Assembly: GCA_008692225.1 (NCBI GenBank)
Contig: VICG01000010.1
Coordinates: 1,116,001 to 1,180,000, forward strand
Reading direction: 5' to 3'
Origin: Monilinia fructicola
Lineage: Eukaryota; Ascomycota; Leotiomycetes; Helotiales; Sclerotiniaceae
Length of the DNA: 64,000 nucleotides
The notes below the pieces were generated by a model, which did no database searches, had not been told where the DNA came from, and saw only the letters and a program-made list of their open reading frames with translations. Positions 51,660 to 61,220 of this stretch are shown piece after piece. A program made the position numbers and the translations under genes. How positions within the stretch are numbered: position 1 is the stretch's first letter; each line of letters opens with the position of its first letter.

Positions 51660-52364
51660 ATGACACCAAACCTTTACCTCACGGTCGACAGACTGTTTCG
51701 TGTTGATCGATGGAAAGTCTGGAAGAAGAAGGACACCCCATCCGAGCTATTCCTTCATCAAACAACACCTGTGCCTGGCATCTATCGTATCGACGAAACG
51801 GGAAGAAGGTTTCTCTTTGCCATCGAACCAGTAGTCAACCGACGAGATAGTGAACGTATATTTACATTGGAAGAAGTGTCAATCGATGATATCCCTATCA
51901 CTATCGAGGGTCCCGGCCAAAGCCTCAACAACGCACGACCTGTTTACTACACAGTTCTTCGTGATTCACCCGAAGTTGGATACTGCAAGATCTTGAATCG
52001 GTATCTATTTATTGGCGAGATGGAGAAACGATGGGCCACCTACATTCATCGTGACGGCATAATTTCTTACATGTTTCGTCTGGACAATCCATTCCTCTAT
52101 GTCAGTGCTGGGCATGGAAAAGTAGGAAAGAATGGCGAAATACCCAAGCCACCGAAGGTCCCTAGATATCATAAGGGGATCTATGAGGACCTCTGGTCTC
52201 GTGATCCGGTCACCACTGCCTACACAAGAATGGGAGCAGGAGAAGCACAGAGAGCCAGGCAAGAAATGAAGGAGAAAGGCAGGGATATTTGGTGTGAGAA
52301 TGGGAGTGAATTCTATATGAAGGTTGAGAGATATTTGATAGAGCCCATCCGACTGGACAGCTAG
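51660..52364 (+). CDS. Hypothetical protein, 234 aa
   Basis: Single-exon open frame starting MTPNLYLTVDRLFRVDRWKV. The translation looks like a real globular protein: balanced composition, few low-complexity runs, many Tyr/Trp, and no long hydrophobic segment or signal peptide. Segments include DETGRRFLFAIEPVVNRRDS, GYCKILNRYLFIGEMEKRWA, and a C-terminal part with RDIWCENGSEFYMKVERYLI. I do not recognise a domain. An ATG-start of this length with amphipathic regularity is unlikely by chance, but a function cannot be given. It stands alone between two gaps. Confidence 0.7.
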   Translation: MTPNLYLTVDRLFRVDRWKVWKKKDTPSELFLHQTTPVPGIYRIDETGRRFLFAIEPVVNRRDSERIFTLEEVSIDDIPITIEGPGQSLNNARPVYYTVLRDSPEVGYCKILNRYLFIGEMEKRWATYIHRDGIISYMFRLDNPFLYVSAGHGKVGKNGEIPKPPKVPRYHKGIYEDLWSRDPVTTAYTRMGAGEAQRARQEMKEKGRDIWCENGSEFYMKVERYLIEPIRLDS

Positions 52365-53538
52365 GAGATTTCAATCATTTGTACAGATAGAGATAAAGGA
52401 GACTTGAGTGGTGCTGGGGCGGACATGTAAGCGAGCATGAAGCGGTTGTGTATACCTAGTACCTACCTAGGTATAGCTACTCTAGTAGCGACAGCATTTA
52501 CAGATTAATACAACAGCAGTTTGACAACACTGATTTTATCTCTCGAGAACGGTACACCATCGTGACCTTGCTCAATATTTTGACCTCTAGATTGGACGTT
52601 CAAAAGGTTACTGGCCTTTTTTTCCCTCAACCCCTATTATAGCAGCCAAGTTTCATTCGGAGTTTGAGAATGACTTCTTTCTCAAACAAACATCAGACGG
52701 TATGAAATCATTAGATGAACTTAGAAACCTTGCAACAAAGCATGAAATATGAATCTAAAGGTATAGGATTCATAGTGAAACATATATATATATATATATA
52801 TACATAAATCATTCTGAGCCCATCATTTAACCCATAACGTCTCGATAAGCTTTCCAAGGTCAAAGTTATACATACGTGGACCCATAAAAGAATAGATTTG
52901 ACCAGTGAGAATTGTTGTATTGATGCTTGGAACGCTTGAGTAAAGAGTAATAGGTTGCTGGGGAAAAAATCAATTTTTCCTGAAGATGCTCCTCATGGCA
53001 ACTTTCATCTATCGCCAAAGAACGATATCTGGTTGACGTCCGGATCCATCCTCTCTTGTCAGCACAGAACACCTAATTACAATGACATTGCTGACCTCAG
53101 AATCCGAAGCATGATGGAGAATCTATTATTAGGGGCTTGTAATACCTTTTGCCGAACATTCAACAGGGGTAAAGAACGCCGTTAACATGGTTACCATGAT
53201 GATCTTCCATTGCGCCTACAGATGGTATGTACGGAGTGCAATTTGATTGTTATTTATTATGATTTATTGGCGCAGTCTGCGCCTTGCTCAAATTAAACTT
53301 CGCGATGCAAGACTGGTCAATATCCTTCCATCAACCCCTCCTAAATTTGAATACAAAGTGAAGTGCTATCGTCGCACAATCGAACAAATAATTTCATTCA
53401 ATCTTTCAACAAGTCCCAAGTACTTAGCACGCCAAACTACGAAAGTCACACAGCTCCTTCCTTCGTCTTGAAATACGAGCAGGTCACTGCAGTCAATACT
53501 ACCTCGTCTCATGATATAATACAACACACGACAAGCTC
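52365..53538. other. Gap with no recognised gene
   Basis: ACCTACCTAGGTA at about 52460 and (AT)n at about 52785-52803. A TGTACGGAGT word lies near 53229. The end is presumably the promoter of the Sec2-domain gene. No coding support. Confidence 0.55.
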
Positions 53539-54280
53539 ATGTCGGCAACAATAACACTCACGATGACGCAGACGTCAGGAACTGAAGCTACATGTCCGAA
53601 TTGTGGAATGGTTCTACCGCATAATAGTTCAGAGATTGCGACAGATGCGCAGAAACAAATCGAGGAGTTGCAGGCCCAAGTCAGATTCCTAACAGAAAAA
53701 GCAACCGCCGCAGGTAGGCTTCTCATGAACCTTTGACCTCCCAAGGCTCACAATAATATCAGTGGATAAATGGGCAGACTACGAAGACGAAATTCAATCA
53801 CTCAAAAGGGTTCAGACTCGGCAAACCCCAGACCCTCCACGCGCCACAACACCGACACAAGGAGTCACTGAAGATCGAATGGGAAGTCCAGGTCGCTTTT
53901 CCTACCTACCGGTTCAGAATCGACTTTCGTCTCTGCTATCTCGCAAATCCACTCCAAATCTTCAAGCGCAGGCTCCGCCAACACCCAAAACACCTTCCAC
54001 GACCGAGTTAGTAGCAGCTTTAACGAGGGAGCAAAGTTTACGACAGGCGGCGGAGGGCAAACTAAATGCATCCAGTGTCGAATTAGAAGAGTTGACTGCA
54101 CAACTATTCACACAAGCCAATGAAATGGTCGCCACAGAGCGAAAAGCTCGAGCAAAACTTGAGGAGCGAGTTGAAGTCTTGGAAAAAAGGGATGGCGAAA
54201 AGAGAAAACGGCTGGAAAGGCTTGAAGGCGCGGTGCAAAGAATTGAAAGAGTCAGGAGCCTTTTGGCACCGGAAATATGA
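53539..54280 (+). CDS. Sec2p-domain protein (Rab GEF coiled coil), short form
   Basis: Exons 53539-53713 and 53763-54280 (intron 49 nt) give 230 aa. The N-terminus carries CPNCGMVLP, a CxxC knuckle, followed by a heptad-like helix (QKQIEELQAQVRFLTEKATA). After a Ser/Pro linker (LSSLLSRKSTPNLQAQAPPT) comes the Sec2p core: LTREQSLRQAAEGKLNASSV, ELEELTAQLFTQANEMVATE, RKARAKLEERVEVLEKRD, EKRKRLERLEGAVQRIERVR. In Sec2/Rabin8 this coiled coil is the nucleotide exchange factor for Sec4/Rab8 on secretory vesicles. The protein ends soon after the coiled coil, so it lacks the long C-terminal part of yeast Sec2. Open sequence downstream in another frame (about 54300-54740) leaves room for a missed exon. 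The domain is sure; the exact role is inferred. Confidence 0.85.
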
Positions 54281-55067
54281 GATAAAAGTGCATGACGACA
54301 CGACTGAATGCATGAGAACAAGACGACACGGAACGCATATTGTTAGAAAGGGGCTATGGAGTTATGTGAACATGCAGCAGAAAGTTGCAGGTTTGAGTTA
54401 TGCGAGATCATCCAAAGTTACGAAGCAAATTTCCCCCCGAGATGTCCTCAAATACAACGATTACACGGATTTTGGACTCTCATCAACATCATCTTCAAGC
54501 AATGAAGTTCCACCTTGTCGAACCACAACGGCAGAATCATTATCCCCCACACCCAAGACCTCGCGATGTATACAAACCGCCTTTAATACCCGCACCTTCG
54601 GAACCGGAGATCTGGCTGATAGAGCTGTGGAAAGACTTCGTCCTCGAACCAACGCCGCATCTGGTTATTTGCGTTACCTATCATCTGGGTCTATTCATGA
54701 TATTATTGCAGTATTATTCGACTATTTGGAACATTGCGTAATTTTTCTTACAGCTACTACCTTGGGATGACGATTTTGGAGCTCCCCGTCATCAATTTTG
54801 AGTATACCTTATGGTGCATTTGTCTTGGAGCGTTTTAGATATGATACCCTGGTTGTATATACATTTGCGTGAGTTTTTTATACCTGCCGGGTGGAGGTAG
54901 ATTAGTATCCACCATTAATACCAATAATTTTCAAAGCACCAGCCAGTTCATGTTCGTTGATTATTTGAAGGTAGCATGTAAGTATGGTGGTATCTTATTG
55001 AACTAGAGAATCTATCACTTCGCAATGCCAGGTCTACTAAGGTCTGATAAGCAGCTCAACTGCCTCC
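54281..55067. other. Gap between Sec2-like gene and UPRT
   Basis: About 790 nt. A stretch at 54400-54740 is open in two frames on the + strand and could hold an unrecognised 3' exon of the Sec2-domain gene, but no splice junction was convincing. Nothing else was seen. Confidence 0.45.
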
Positions 55068-55848
55068 TTACTTTCCAATCGTCAAAAACAATCTGTCTCC
55101 GACATCCCCCAATCCCGGCTTAATCATGCCCTTCTCATTAACCTCCTCATCCACTCCCGCGCACCAAAGCTCTGTTCCCTCAGGCCACTCATTAGCCGCA
55201 TTCTGCAAACCAGGTAATGCAGCCAAGACGCTCAGGACGATGATTCTCTTGACACCCCATTCTCTCAATGTGCGAATGGCAGCAGCACAAGTGCCTCCCG
55301 TAGCAATGACCGGATCGAGCAAGATAGCGAGTTCCGAGGCCGAGGAATTGGGGGTGTTGGATGGAGAAGAAGCAGGAGGTGCGTTGTAAGGGAGATTGTT
55401 GTAGTATTCAACGGGTTCGAGGGTGGTGGGTTCACGGAAGAGACCGAGGTGGTGGATTGGAGTAGGGGCGGGGAGGATTGTTTGAAGTGCTTCGACCATG
55501 GAGAGGCCGGAGCGGAGGATGGGGATCAGGGAGATGGATGAGGGATTTATGTTGGTGCTTGTATATTCGTATCCCAGGGGTGTTTTGGCCTGTTGGTTGT
55601 TTTGTTAGTGAGACTTTGGGGTGCGGTGGTGAGGGATTGAGGAGAGAGGGATAGGGAGGATATACAGTTGGGCCTTTGGAAACGGTAAGTCCGGCGGCGG
55701 TGGCTTCACATGCTATTATCAACGAGATGTCATTAACGAGAGCTTTGGTTTCGCGGGTATTGGCCTCGCTGGATCGCAATTGTGAGAGTTTGGCTTGAAG
55801 ACATGGATGAGTGGAGATGTGGACGTTGGGTGGGAGTGATTGATTCAT
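55068..55848 (-). CDS. FUR1: Uracil phosphoribosyltransferase
   Basis: Pyrimidine salvage enzyme making UMP from uracil and PRPP, and the activator step for 5-fluorouracil. Exon 1 is 55848-55666 (MNQSLPPNVHISTHPCLQAK, then ANTRETKALVNDISLIIACE) and exon 2 is 55589-55068, joined across a 76-nt intron to give KGPTAKTPLGYEYTS; total 234 aa. Motifs: ISLIPILRSGLSMVEALQ (uracil PRTase signature), LGLFREPTTLEPVEYYNNLP and the PRPP loop ILLDPVIATGGTCAAAI. The C-terminal GLGDVGDRLFLTIGK is typical. A low-complexity insert (ASSPSNTPNSSASE) precedes the PRPP loop. Frame intact. The opposite-strand neighbour FEX1 starts about 600 nt away. Confidence 0.94.
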
Positions 55849-56457
55849 ATTGAAGCTTTGTGCTATTTTTGTTCGAGTAACAAGATGTGAAGGTGTGATT
55901 GATGTTGAGCAAATGAGTAAAGTCAACAAGTAGAAATGGCTTTGAAAGATCTGTATTCCTTTGTTTATTGAGGAGCTATGGATGTAGAAGTGGAATGTTT
56001 ACTTATAGCTTGAGATACTTGCTGTTCAAATGCGGCGGTGTTTCATTCACCAAGGTTACTATCATATTACATATAATTACTTGTACAAGTACACTTGGGA
56101 GATAGCCGTGGACACCTGCATCCCTCCATCCCTCTCTACCTCTTATCAGTGGAACGCTTCAAGCCTTATCAATCGCAACTGGGCGCTCCCCGAGTGGATC
56201 TTTAAGAACGAACTTTAAAAAGACGGCAACTATTTTGGGATTGATAGACGACGAAAATATGACGCCGGCGAGCTGTATTTCTGGTAGATGACGATTATTT
56301 CTCTCGATGGGATCTGGTTAATATCGATGTGCTCATTTCAGCCGTCAATGGATGATGGTGACGTCGAATGCGGTTAGTTCTACTAATAATACCGACATGG
56401 TGTCTCACGACGTAAAGGTCACTGCAGACTATCCAAAGTCTTTCGAAGACCCACCTC
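55849..56457. other. Intergenic region of FUR1 and FEX1
   Basis: About 610 nt between divergent starts. An open stretch upstream of 56458 in another frame (DVKVTADYPKSFEDPP) might be N-terminal FEX1 sequence if further indels exist. No other feature. Confidence 0.45.
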
Positions 56458-58045
56458 ATGGAGGATGCGCAGGAGATGCTCCGCACAGGAAATACAACAC
56501 CCCGAGGATCATTCTCAGATCAATGAGGTTGCCACCCCAACACCGATGCAAAACAGGGAAGAAAACTCTCTGCGACAAAGTCAATCTTTGGGATGTTCAA
56601 GCAGCAGAGGGCAAGAAGCACGCCGTCGTGCAAGTCGAACTTCTAAACCAGATGGCGAATACGATATCCCAGATGAATATGCCCACCTTAATGAACTTGC
56701 CACGCCATCGCCGGTGGAAAACCCCCGCGAAGCTCCAACATATCAACATAGATCTTTAGAGGAAGCCAAGAGCGAAGAGCAAGAATATGAACAGGATCGA
56801 AAAAGACAAGAGCGCAGTAGACGAGACAGTATTGTTAGAGGGGAGAAACCACCGGAAGAAGAGATAAAAGATGCCGACACCAAAAAGGTCTCGAAATTAG
56901 CAACACAATTATATACCATTTCATATCTCATTTTGTTCTCATTCTTCGGAACACTTGCTAGACTAGGTCTTCAGGCTATCACATTCTACCCAGGAGCTCC
57001 CATAATTTTCAGCGAGTTATGGGCCAACGTTGGTGGGAGTTTATTCATGGGCTTCCTCAGCGAGGATAGGATGCTGTTCAAAGAGGAATGGGGAATAGCT
57101 ACATATGATCGAAAAATACAAGAATGGAAAGCCAAAATCAAAGATGAAGAAAATGGTTCTGGTTTATCACCTGTGGAAGAGATACCCGATTTACAAGCTG
57201 CAAAGAAAGCACATGCAGCGGCCAAGAAGACTATCCCTTTGTATATCGGTCTTGCAACGGGATTTTGTGGTAGTTTTACATCCTTCTCGTCTTTTGTTCG
57301 AGATACCTTCTTAGCGCTATCGAATAATTTGCCGAGTCCCCTGAATCATTCGCAGGATTATAGCCCGGTGGTGGCGAGCACAACAAGTACGGTGAGTCGA
57401 AATGGAGGGTATTCATTTATGGCCACACTGGCTGTTATTATTACGACTGTATCGTTGTGTTTCGCGGCACTCTTTTTCGGTGCTCATCTTGCTATTTTCT
57501 TGGAACCATATATGCCGAGCTTATCATTTCATAAGTCTCGCAAGTATTTGGATCCATTTGTGGTGTTTTTGGCATGGGGATGCTGGCTTGGTGCGGTTTT
57601 TCTAGCTATTTTCCCACCGGATGGAAACGATGCACGGCCTGAGATATGGAGAGGTCGCGCCGTCTTTTCTCTTGTGTTCTCACCCATCGGTTGTCTAGGC
57701 CGTTTCTACGCTTCCATCTATCTGAATGGCAAAGTCTCCTCATTTCCTCTCGGAACATTTGCAGTCAATATGTTTGGAACGGCGATACTGGGTATGGCAT
57801 ATGACCTACAGCATGTGCCATTGGGGGGAGTAATAGGATGTCAGGTATTGCAAGGGGTAGAAGATGGGTTTTGCGGATGCCTGACGACAATTAGTACCTG
57901 GGTGGTGGAGTTGAGCTCCTTGAAGAGGAGTCATGCCTATAGGTATGGTCTCGCAAGTGTACTTGGGGGTCTTGCTCTAATGGTGGTTATTATGGGAAGT
58001 TATAGATGGTCGCATGGGTTTGAGGGGTTGGTGTGTACGCATTAG
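56458..58045 (+). CDS. FEX1: FEX/CrcB-type fluoride export channel, one frame break
   Basis: Plasma-membrane fluoride channel that protects the cell from F-. As in fungi generally, one chain contains two CrcB domains. Domain 1: LFSFFGTLARLGLQ, NVGGSLFMGFL and GLATGFCGSFTSFSSF. Domain 2: FSPIGCLGRFYASIYLNG, GTFAVNMFGTAILGMAYDL and GVEDGFCGCLTTISTWVVEL. Asn in the GxN/VN helices and the Phe/Thr-rich TTFS-type segments are the family's pore residues. Around nine hydrophobic segments follow a charged cytosolic N-terminus that contains two related copies (INEVATPTPMQNREE and LNELATPSPVENPRE). The start chosen is ATG 56458 (MEDAQEMLRTGNTTP). The C4 run 56500-56503 carries a surplus base, after which EDHSQINEV follows; correction gives 529 codons. 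The uninterrupted frame alone starts at ATG 56465 and covers both domains. Confidence 0.9.
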
Positions 58046-59589
58046 GGGTACTCAATTGGATGGTATAGAGGGCATGATGAGATGTTGTTTAGAGATCATG
58101 TTCGAGCCGAATCCTTTCAAGACTTGAAGGGTTGCATTGTACAGTATGCGCTAGGACGTGTATGTAGTGCGATTTGGGAGATGTAAGATGATTATAATGT
58201 TAATACCAAATACTTTTTTATCGCATATCTACAACCACCTGGGCACTCTTTCTATATCTGCAATACATGCCCTCGGCAACTTATTTCGATACTGCAGCTG
58301 TGGTCAAGCTGCAACAGTGCTGGCTCCCGTTTCCTCTGAAATGATAGGGGCCATCGAAGGAACAGAGCATCACGAGTACTCTTTTACATGCATTCTCATC
58401 CCATCCAAGATGTTCTACAATCTCATCTCACCGTACTCCATCAGCGTTTTGAATCCTCGAATTCTCGCCGCATATGTACAATCACAAAACGATCGCCCCT
58501 CCGCGTCACTCACAAGATCAACGTGAGCCTCGCCTTCCCTCCCGACCGTGGAACGCCAGCAATTCACAACCCCCCATCGCAATCTCTGCTCCCGACCTGC
58601 CGGCGTGCAACCAACACGACGCTCCTAGCGCCACGCCTCCCATTCGCATCATACCCAGCTATATCGCCGCCGGCACATGCCCCAACATCCACCAGCCAGC
58701 GCGCGCTTTGATCGTCTCCAGCCTTGCCACCTTGGCCGTTGTCCGTCGCGCCTTCTCTCGTCGTCTCTTGGGCCCGCGTGATGGTTGCGCGTGCATCTCG
58801 CTCCTTGGTGTTGTGCGCCTCGCCCAGTCCCGAGGCAGACGTAGCGCAGTGTTGTCGGCGGCGTCCACATCCCTTTTTGGGAAAGCTGGCGCCCGGCGAT
58901 TTGGGGGCCGATGGGAGAGGATGGGGGTTGGTGTGGTGTGCGGAAGGGTGGGGTGGATGGTAGATGGTGGATGGTAGATCCGGGGGTTTTGTTGTGCGGG
59001 GTGCGTGGGATGGTTTTGCGGGGTGGGGGAAGGGTGAGGGGGCCGTTGCTGTCGGGGATGCTGGGTGTGTGGGGGCTTTGCGGCCAGCGAGGAAGGATTT
59101 GACGGTGCTGATGCTGGGGTTCCGTGGAAGATATGGGTGCTCACAGTCGCTAATACGAAGAAGGGATGTCCAATCTTCTAGGGCCACGGTTCCAGTTGCG
59201 ACCCTGGGTTGCGTGTTGAATGAAATAGTGTGTGTGGATAATAATGAGCGTATCCCAAGCAGGTCGAATCAAGGATGATAATACAATCACGTGTCTCACC
59301 GAGATTGAGATTCCTCTCAATGGGTAAGGCTCCCTTGAATAGAATTGAATATACGCTTTCTGAGTTACCTTGGAAGACCTGTTGTGGCAACTTTCTTCTC
59401 ACGTTTCGATATATGCCACAATCAGAGGGAGACTGTAAAGGATGGAGGGGGTCATCAGATGATATTTGGAGTTAAGATTTGAGTAGATGGGACTATCTTA
59501 TTAAACAATTAGGTATGGGAGGTGTTATCCCTGAAGAAAAACAACGATCGATGAAATGGTGTGTCCATTCAACTCAAAGCAGCAGTCAT
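58046..59589. other. Gap with GC-rich stretch
   Basis: 58540-59100 is clearly GC-rich, with long open frames on both strands that are mostly low-complexity. On the minus strand VALEDWTSLLRISDCEHPYL and then NPSISTVKSFLAGRK (about 59187-59085) look more protein-like and may be one exon of an unrecognised gene, but no ATG or splice partner was established. Confidence 0.4.
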
Positions 59590-61220
59590 TCAGTCCGTGC
59601 GATCCTCATGAACCACCGCAAAAATCATCTCCGCATCCCTCAAACCAAAAGCCCACCGCCCATCCTCAAACCTCTTTCTCGCCTCAACCACCACCTCGAT
59701 GTCCGTATCGGGCTCCAACAGTACAGCCGCGACATTCGTGTTCTCCGTCTTCGGCAGCACCCACTCTCCATTCCTCGGTTTCATATCAAATCGCATGATA
59801 AACATCGATAACACGGCCAAGATCTCGTTGGTCGCAAAGTGTCTCCCGGGACATAACGTGGTGCCGCCGCCAAAGCCACGGAAGGCAGCTGGGTTGACAC
59901 GTTTTGCATTTTTGTCTGGGAGGAAGCGTCGAGGGTTGAAGGATTGGACGTCGGGGCCCCAGATGCGTGGGTCCACTGGTGGTCCATGTGGATGGTACGA
60001 CTGGGCATCTGAATCATCGCTGCTTTTTTCAAAAGCCATTTCCCATCGATGACGGTATCGTCCATGACTTCACGGACGGAAGTGCCCATTGCCCTATTAT
60101 GGAGGGATTCTTGGGAGGTCGAGAGCAGAAGGGGGCAGCTGGTTTTGACGTTGGTGATGCCTAGACTTCGAACGGCTTGGCCATTTTCATCGGTGCTCGT
60201 TCCAACTACGGCTCCGACTTCTTTACGAATTTCCTCCAAGAGCTCGGGCTCCGAGTAGAGGAAGTATACTAGCCAGAAGACGGCAGGGGTGGTGTTGACG
60301 AGAATGGAGATTGAACCACCGACTTCATATCGAGCAATGTCCTCGATGGCCACACCATTTTTTGCACTGGTCGCAAAGCGGTTTTGAATAAGCACGGAAC
60401 CTTCTTTATGGCCCTCGGCTCTAAAGTATTTCGAAAGCATCTGCTATCTTAACTCGTGCTGCAATCCTTTTCCGAGCGAAAACCGACGGGAGAACACCAA
60501 CTAGGATCGTCATCAATTGCGTTTCGAACTGCCTTCCCAAACAATCAGTCGTTGTATTCACAGAAGCCAGGTTGACCCAACGCACCAGAAGCTGTCTTGG
60601 ATTTCTCGATTCTTGAAAGGATTCCGAGGCCCATACACGGAGTTCGTAGTGGCTATAGTCACGACGTTACGAAGCCACTCCGAGAGCTTGATATTTGCCC
60701 TCGCGCTACCAGCTGGAATCAGGCCGTCCAAAGATCCTGCGACGTTTTGGATCATCGCTCTATGCATTGCATCCAGGCCAGCGCCGGGCGAGAGGGCAGA
60801 CTTCAGAGCTGGATACGATTCCATGGATAAGCCCCAATCGCCTTCATCGCCATTGGCATTTGTCATGAGGATTTTGTGGGTTTCTGCACTAATGCCCCAT
60901 ATCTGATTGGCAAATTTGGCTTCTATGGGAGGAAAGGCGAGGACTTTGGGCAGTTTTGAATTGTTTGGATCAGCTCTGGTGTGTTGACTATATACATTTT
61001 GGTGTCTGGCATGGTGAGCGTGAAGATGGGAAGGAGACTTTGTTGACTAAATTTGTTAACTCATGATGGGTATGTCACTGAGAGAGGCAATACCTTAGGT
61101 TGACATAGTAGTTGAATTTGCTACGCATGAGACCAATAACATGTCCGACATGAGGGATGTTTTTTTTTGAACAGCTGGCGGCTCGCGGGCATCGAGTTTG
61201 GAGACTAGTATAGTAGAGAG
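59590..61220 (-). pseudogene. Cytochrome P450 (B), lacking membrane anchor, degraded
   Basis: P450 monooxygenase remnant entered directly from the upstream P450. It starts at LDAREPPAVQKK, the proline-rich hinge after a lost anchor, then IPHVGHVIGLMRSKFNYYV, PIFTLTMPDTKMYIVNTPEL, EWLRNVVTIATTNSVYGPRN, an I-helix region (EVGGSISILVNTTPAVFW) and the haem-binding loop FGGGTTLCPGRHFA with its cysteine. Defects: a frame slip in the A9 run (complement of 61160-61168); a slip near IQ/LPKVLAFPPIEA; ESLHN where the ExxR motif needs R; and about 11 surplus bases around 59965-59985 between RTIHMD and PRIWGPDV. The haem cysteine survives, but the protein is not expected to fold. Intron positions were only partly resolved. 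The type resembles fungal CYP7/CYP8-like P450s. Confidence 0.75.

Noticed and set aside
58564..59187. Long minus-strand open frame in GC-rich sequence
   Set aside because: Begins with GTG, is mostly Pro/His/Arg low complexity, and the opposite strand is equally open; composition explains it. Only the first 35 residues look protein-like.
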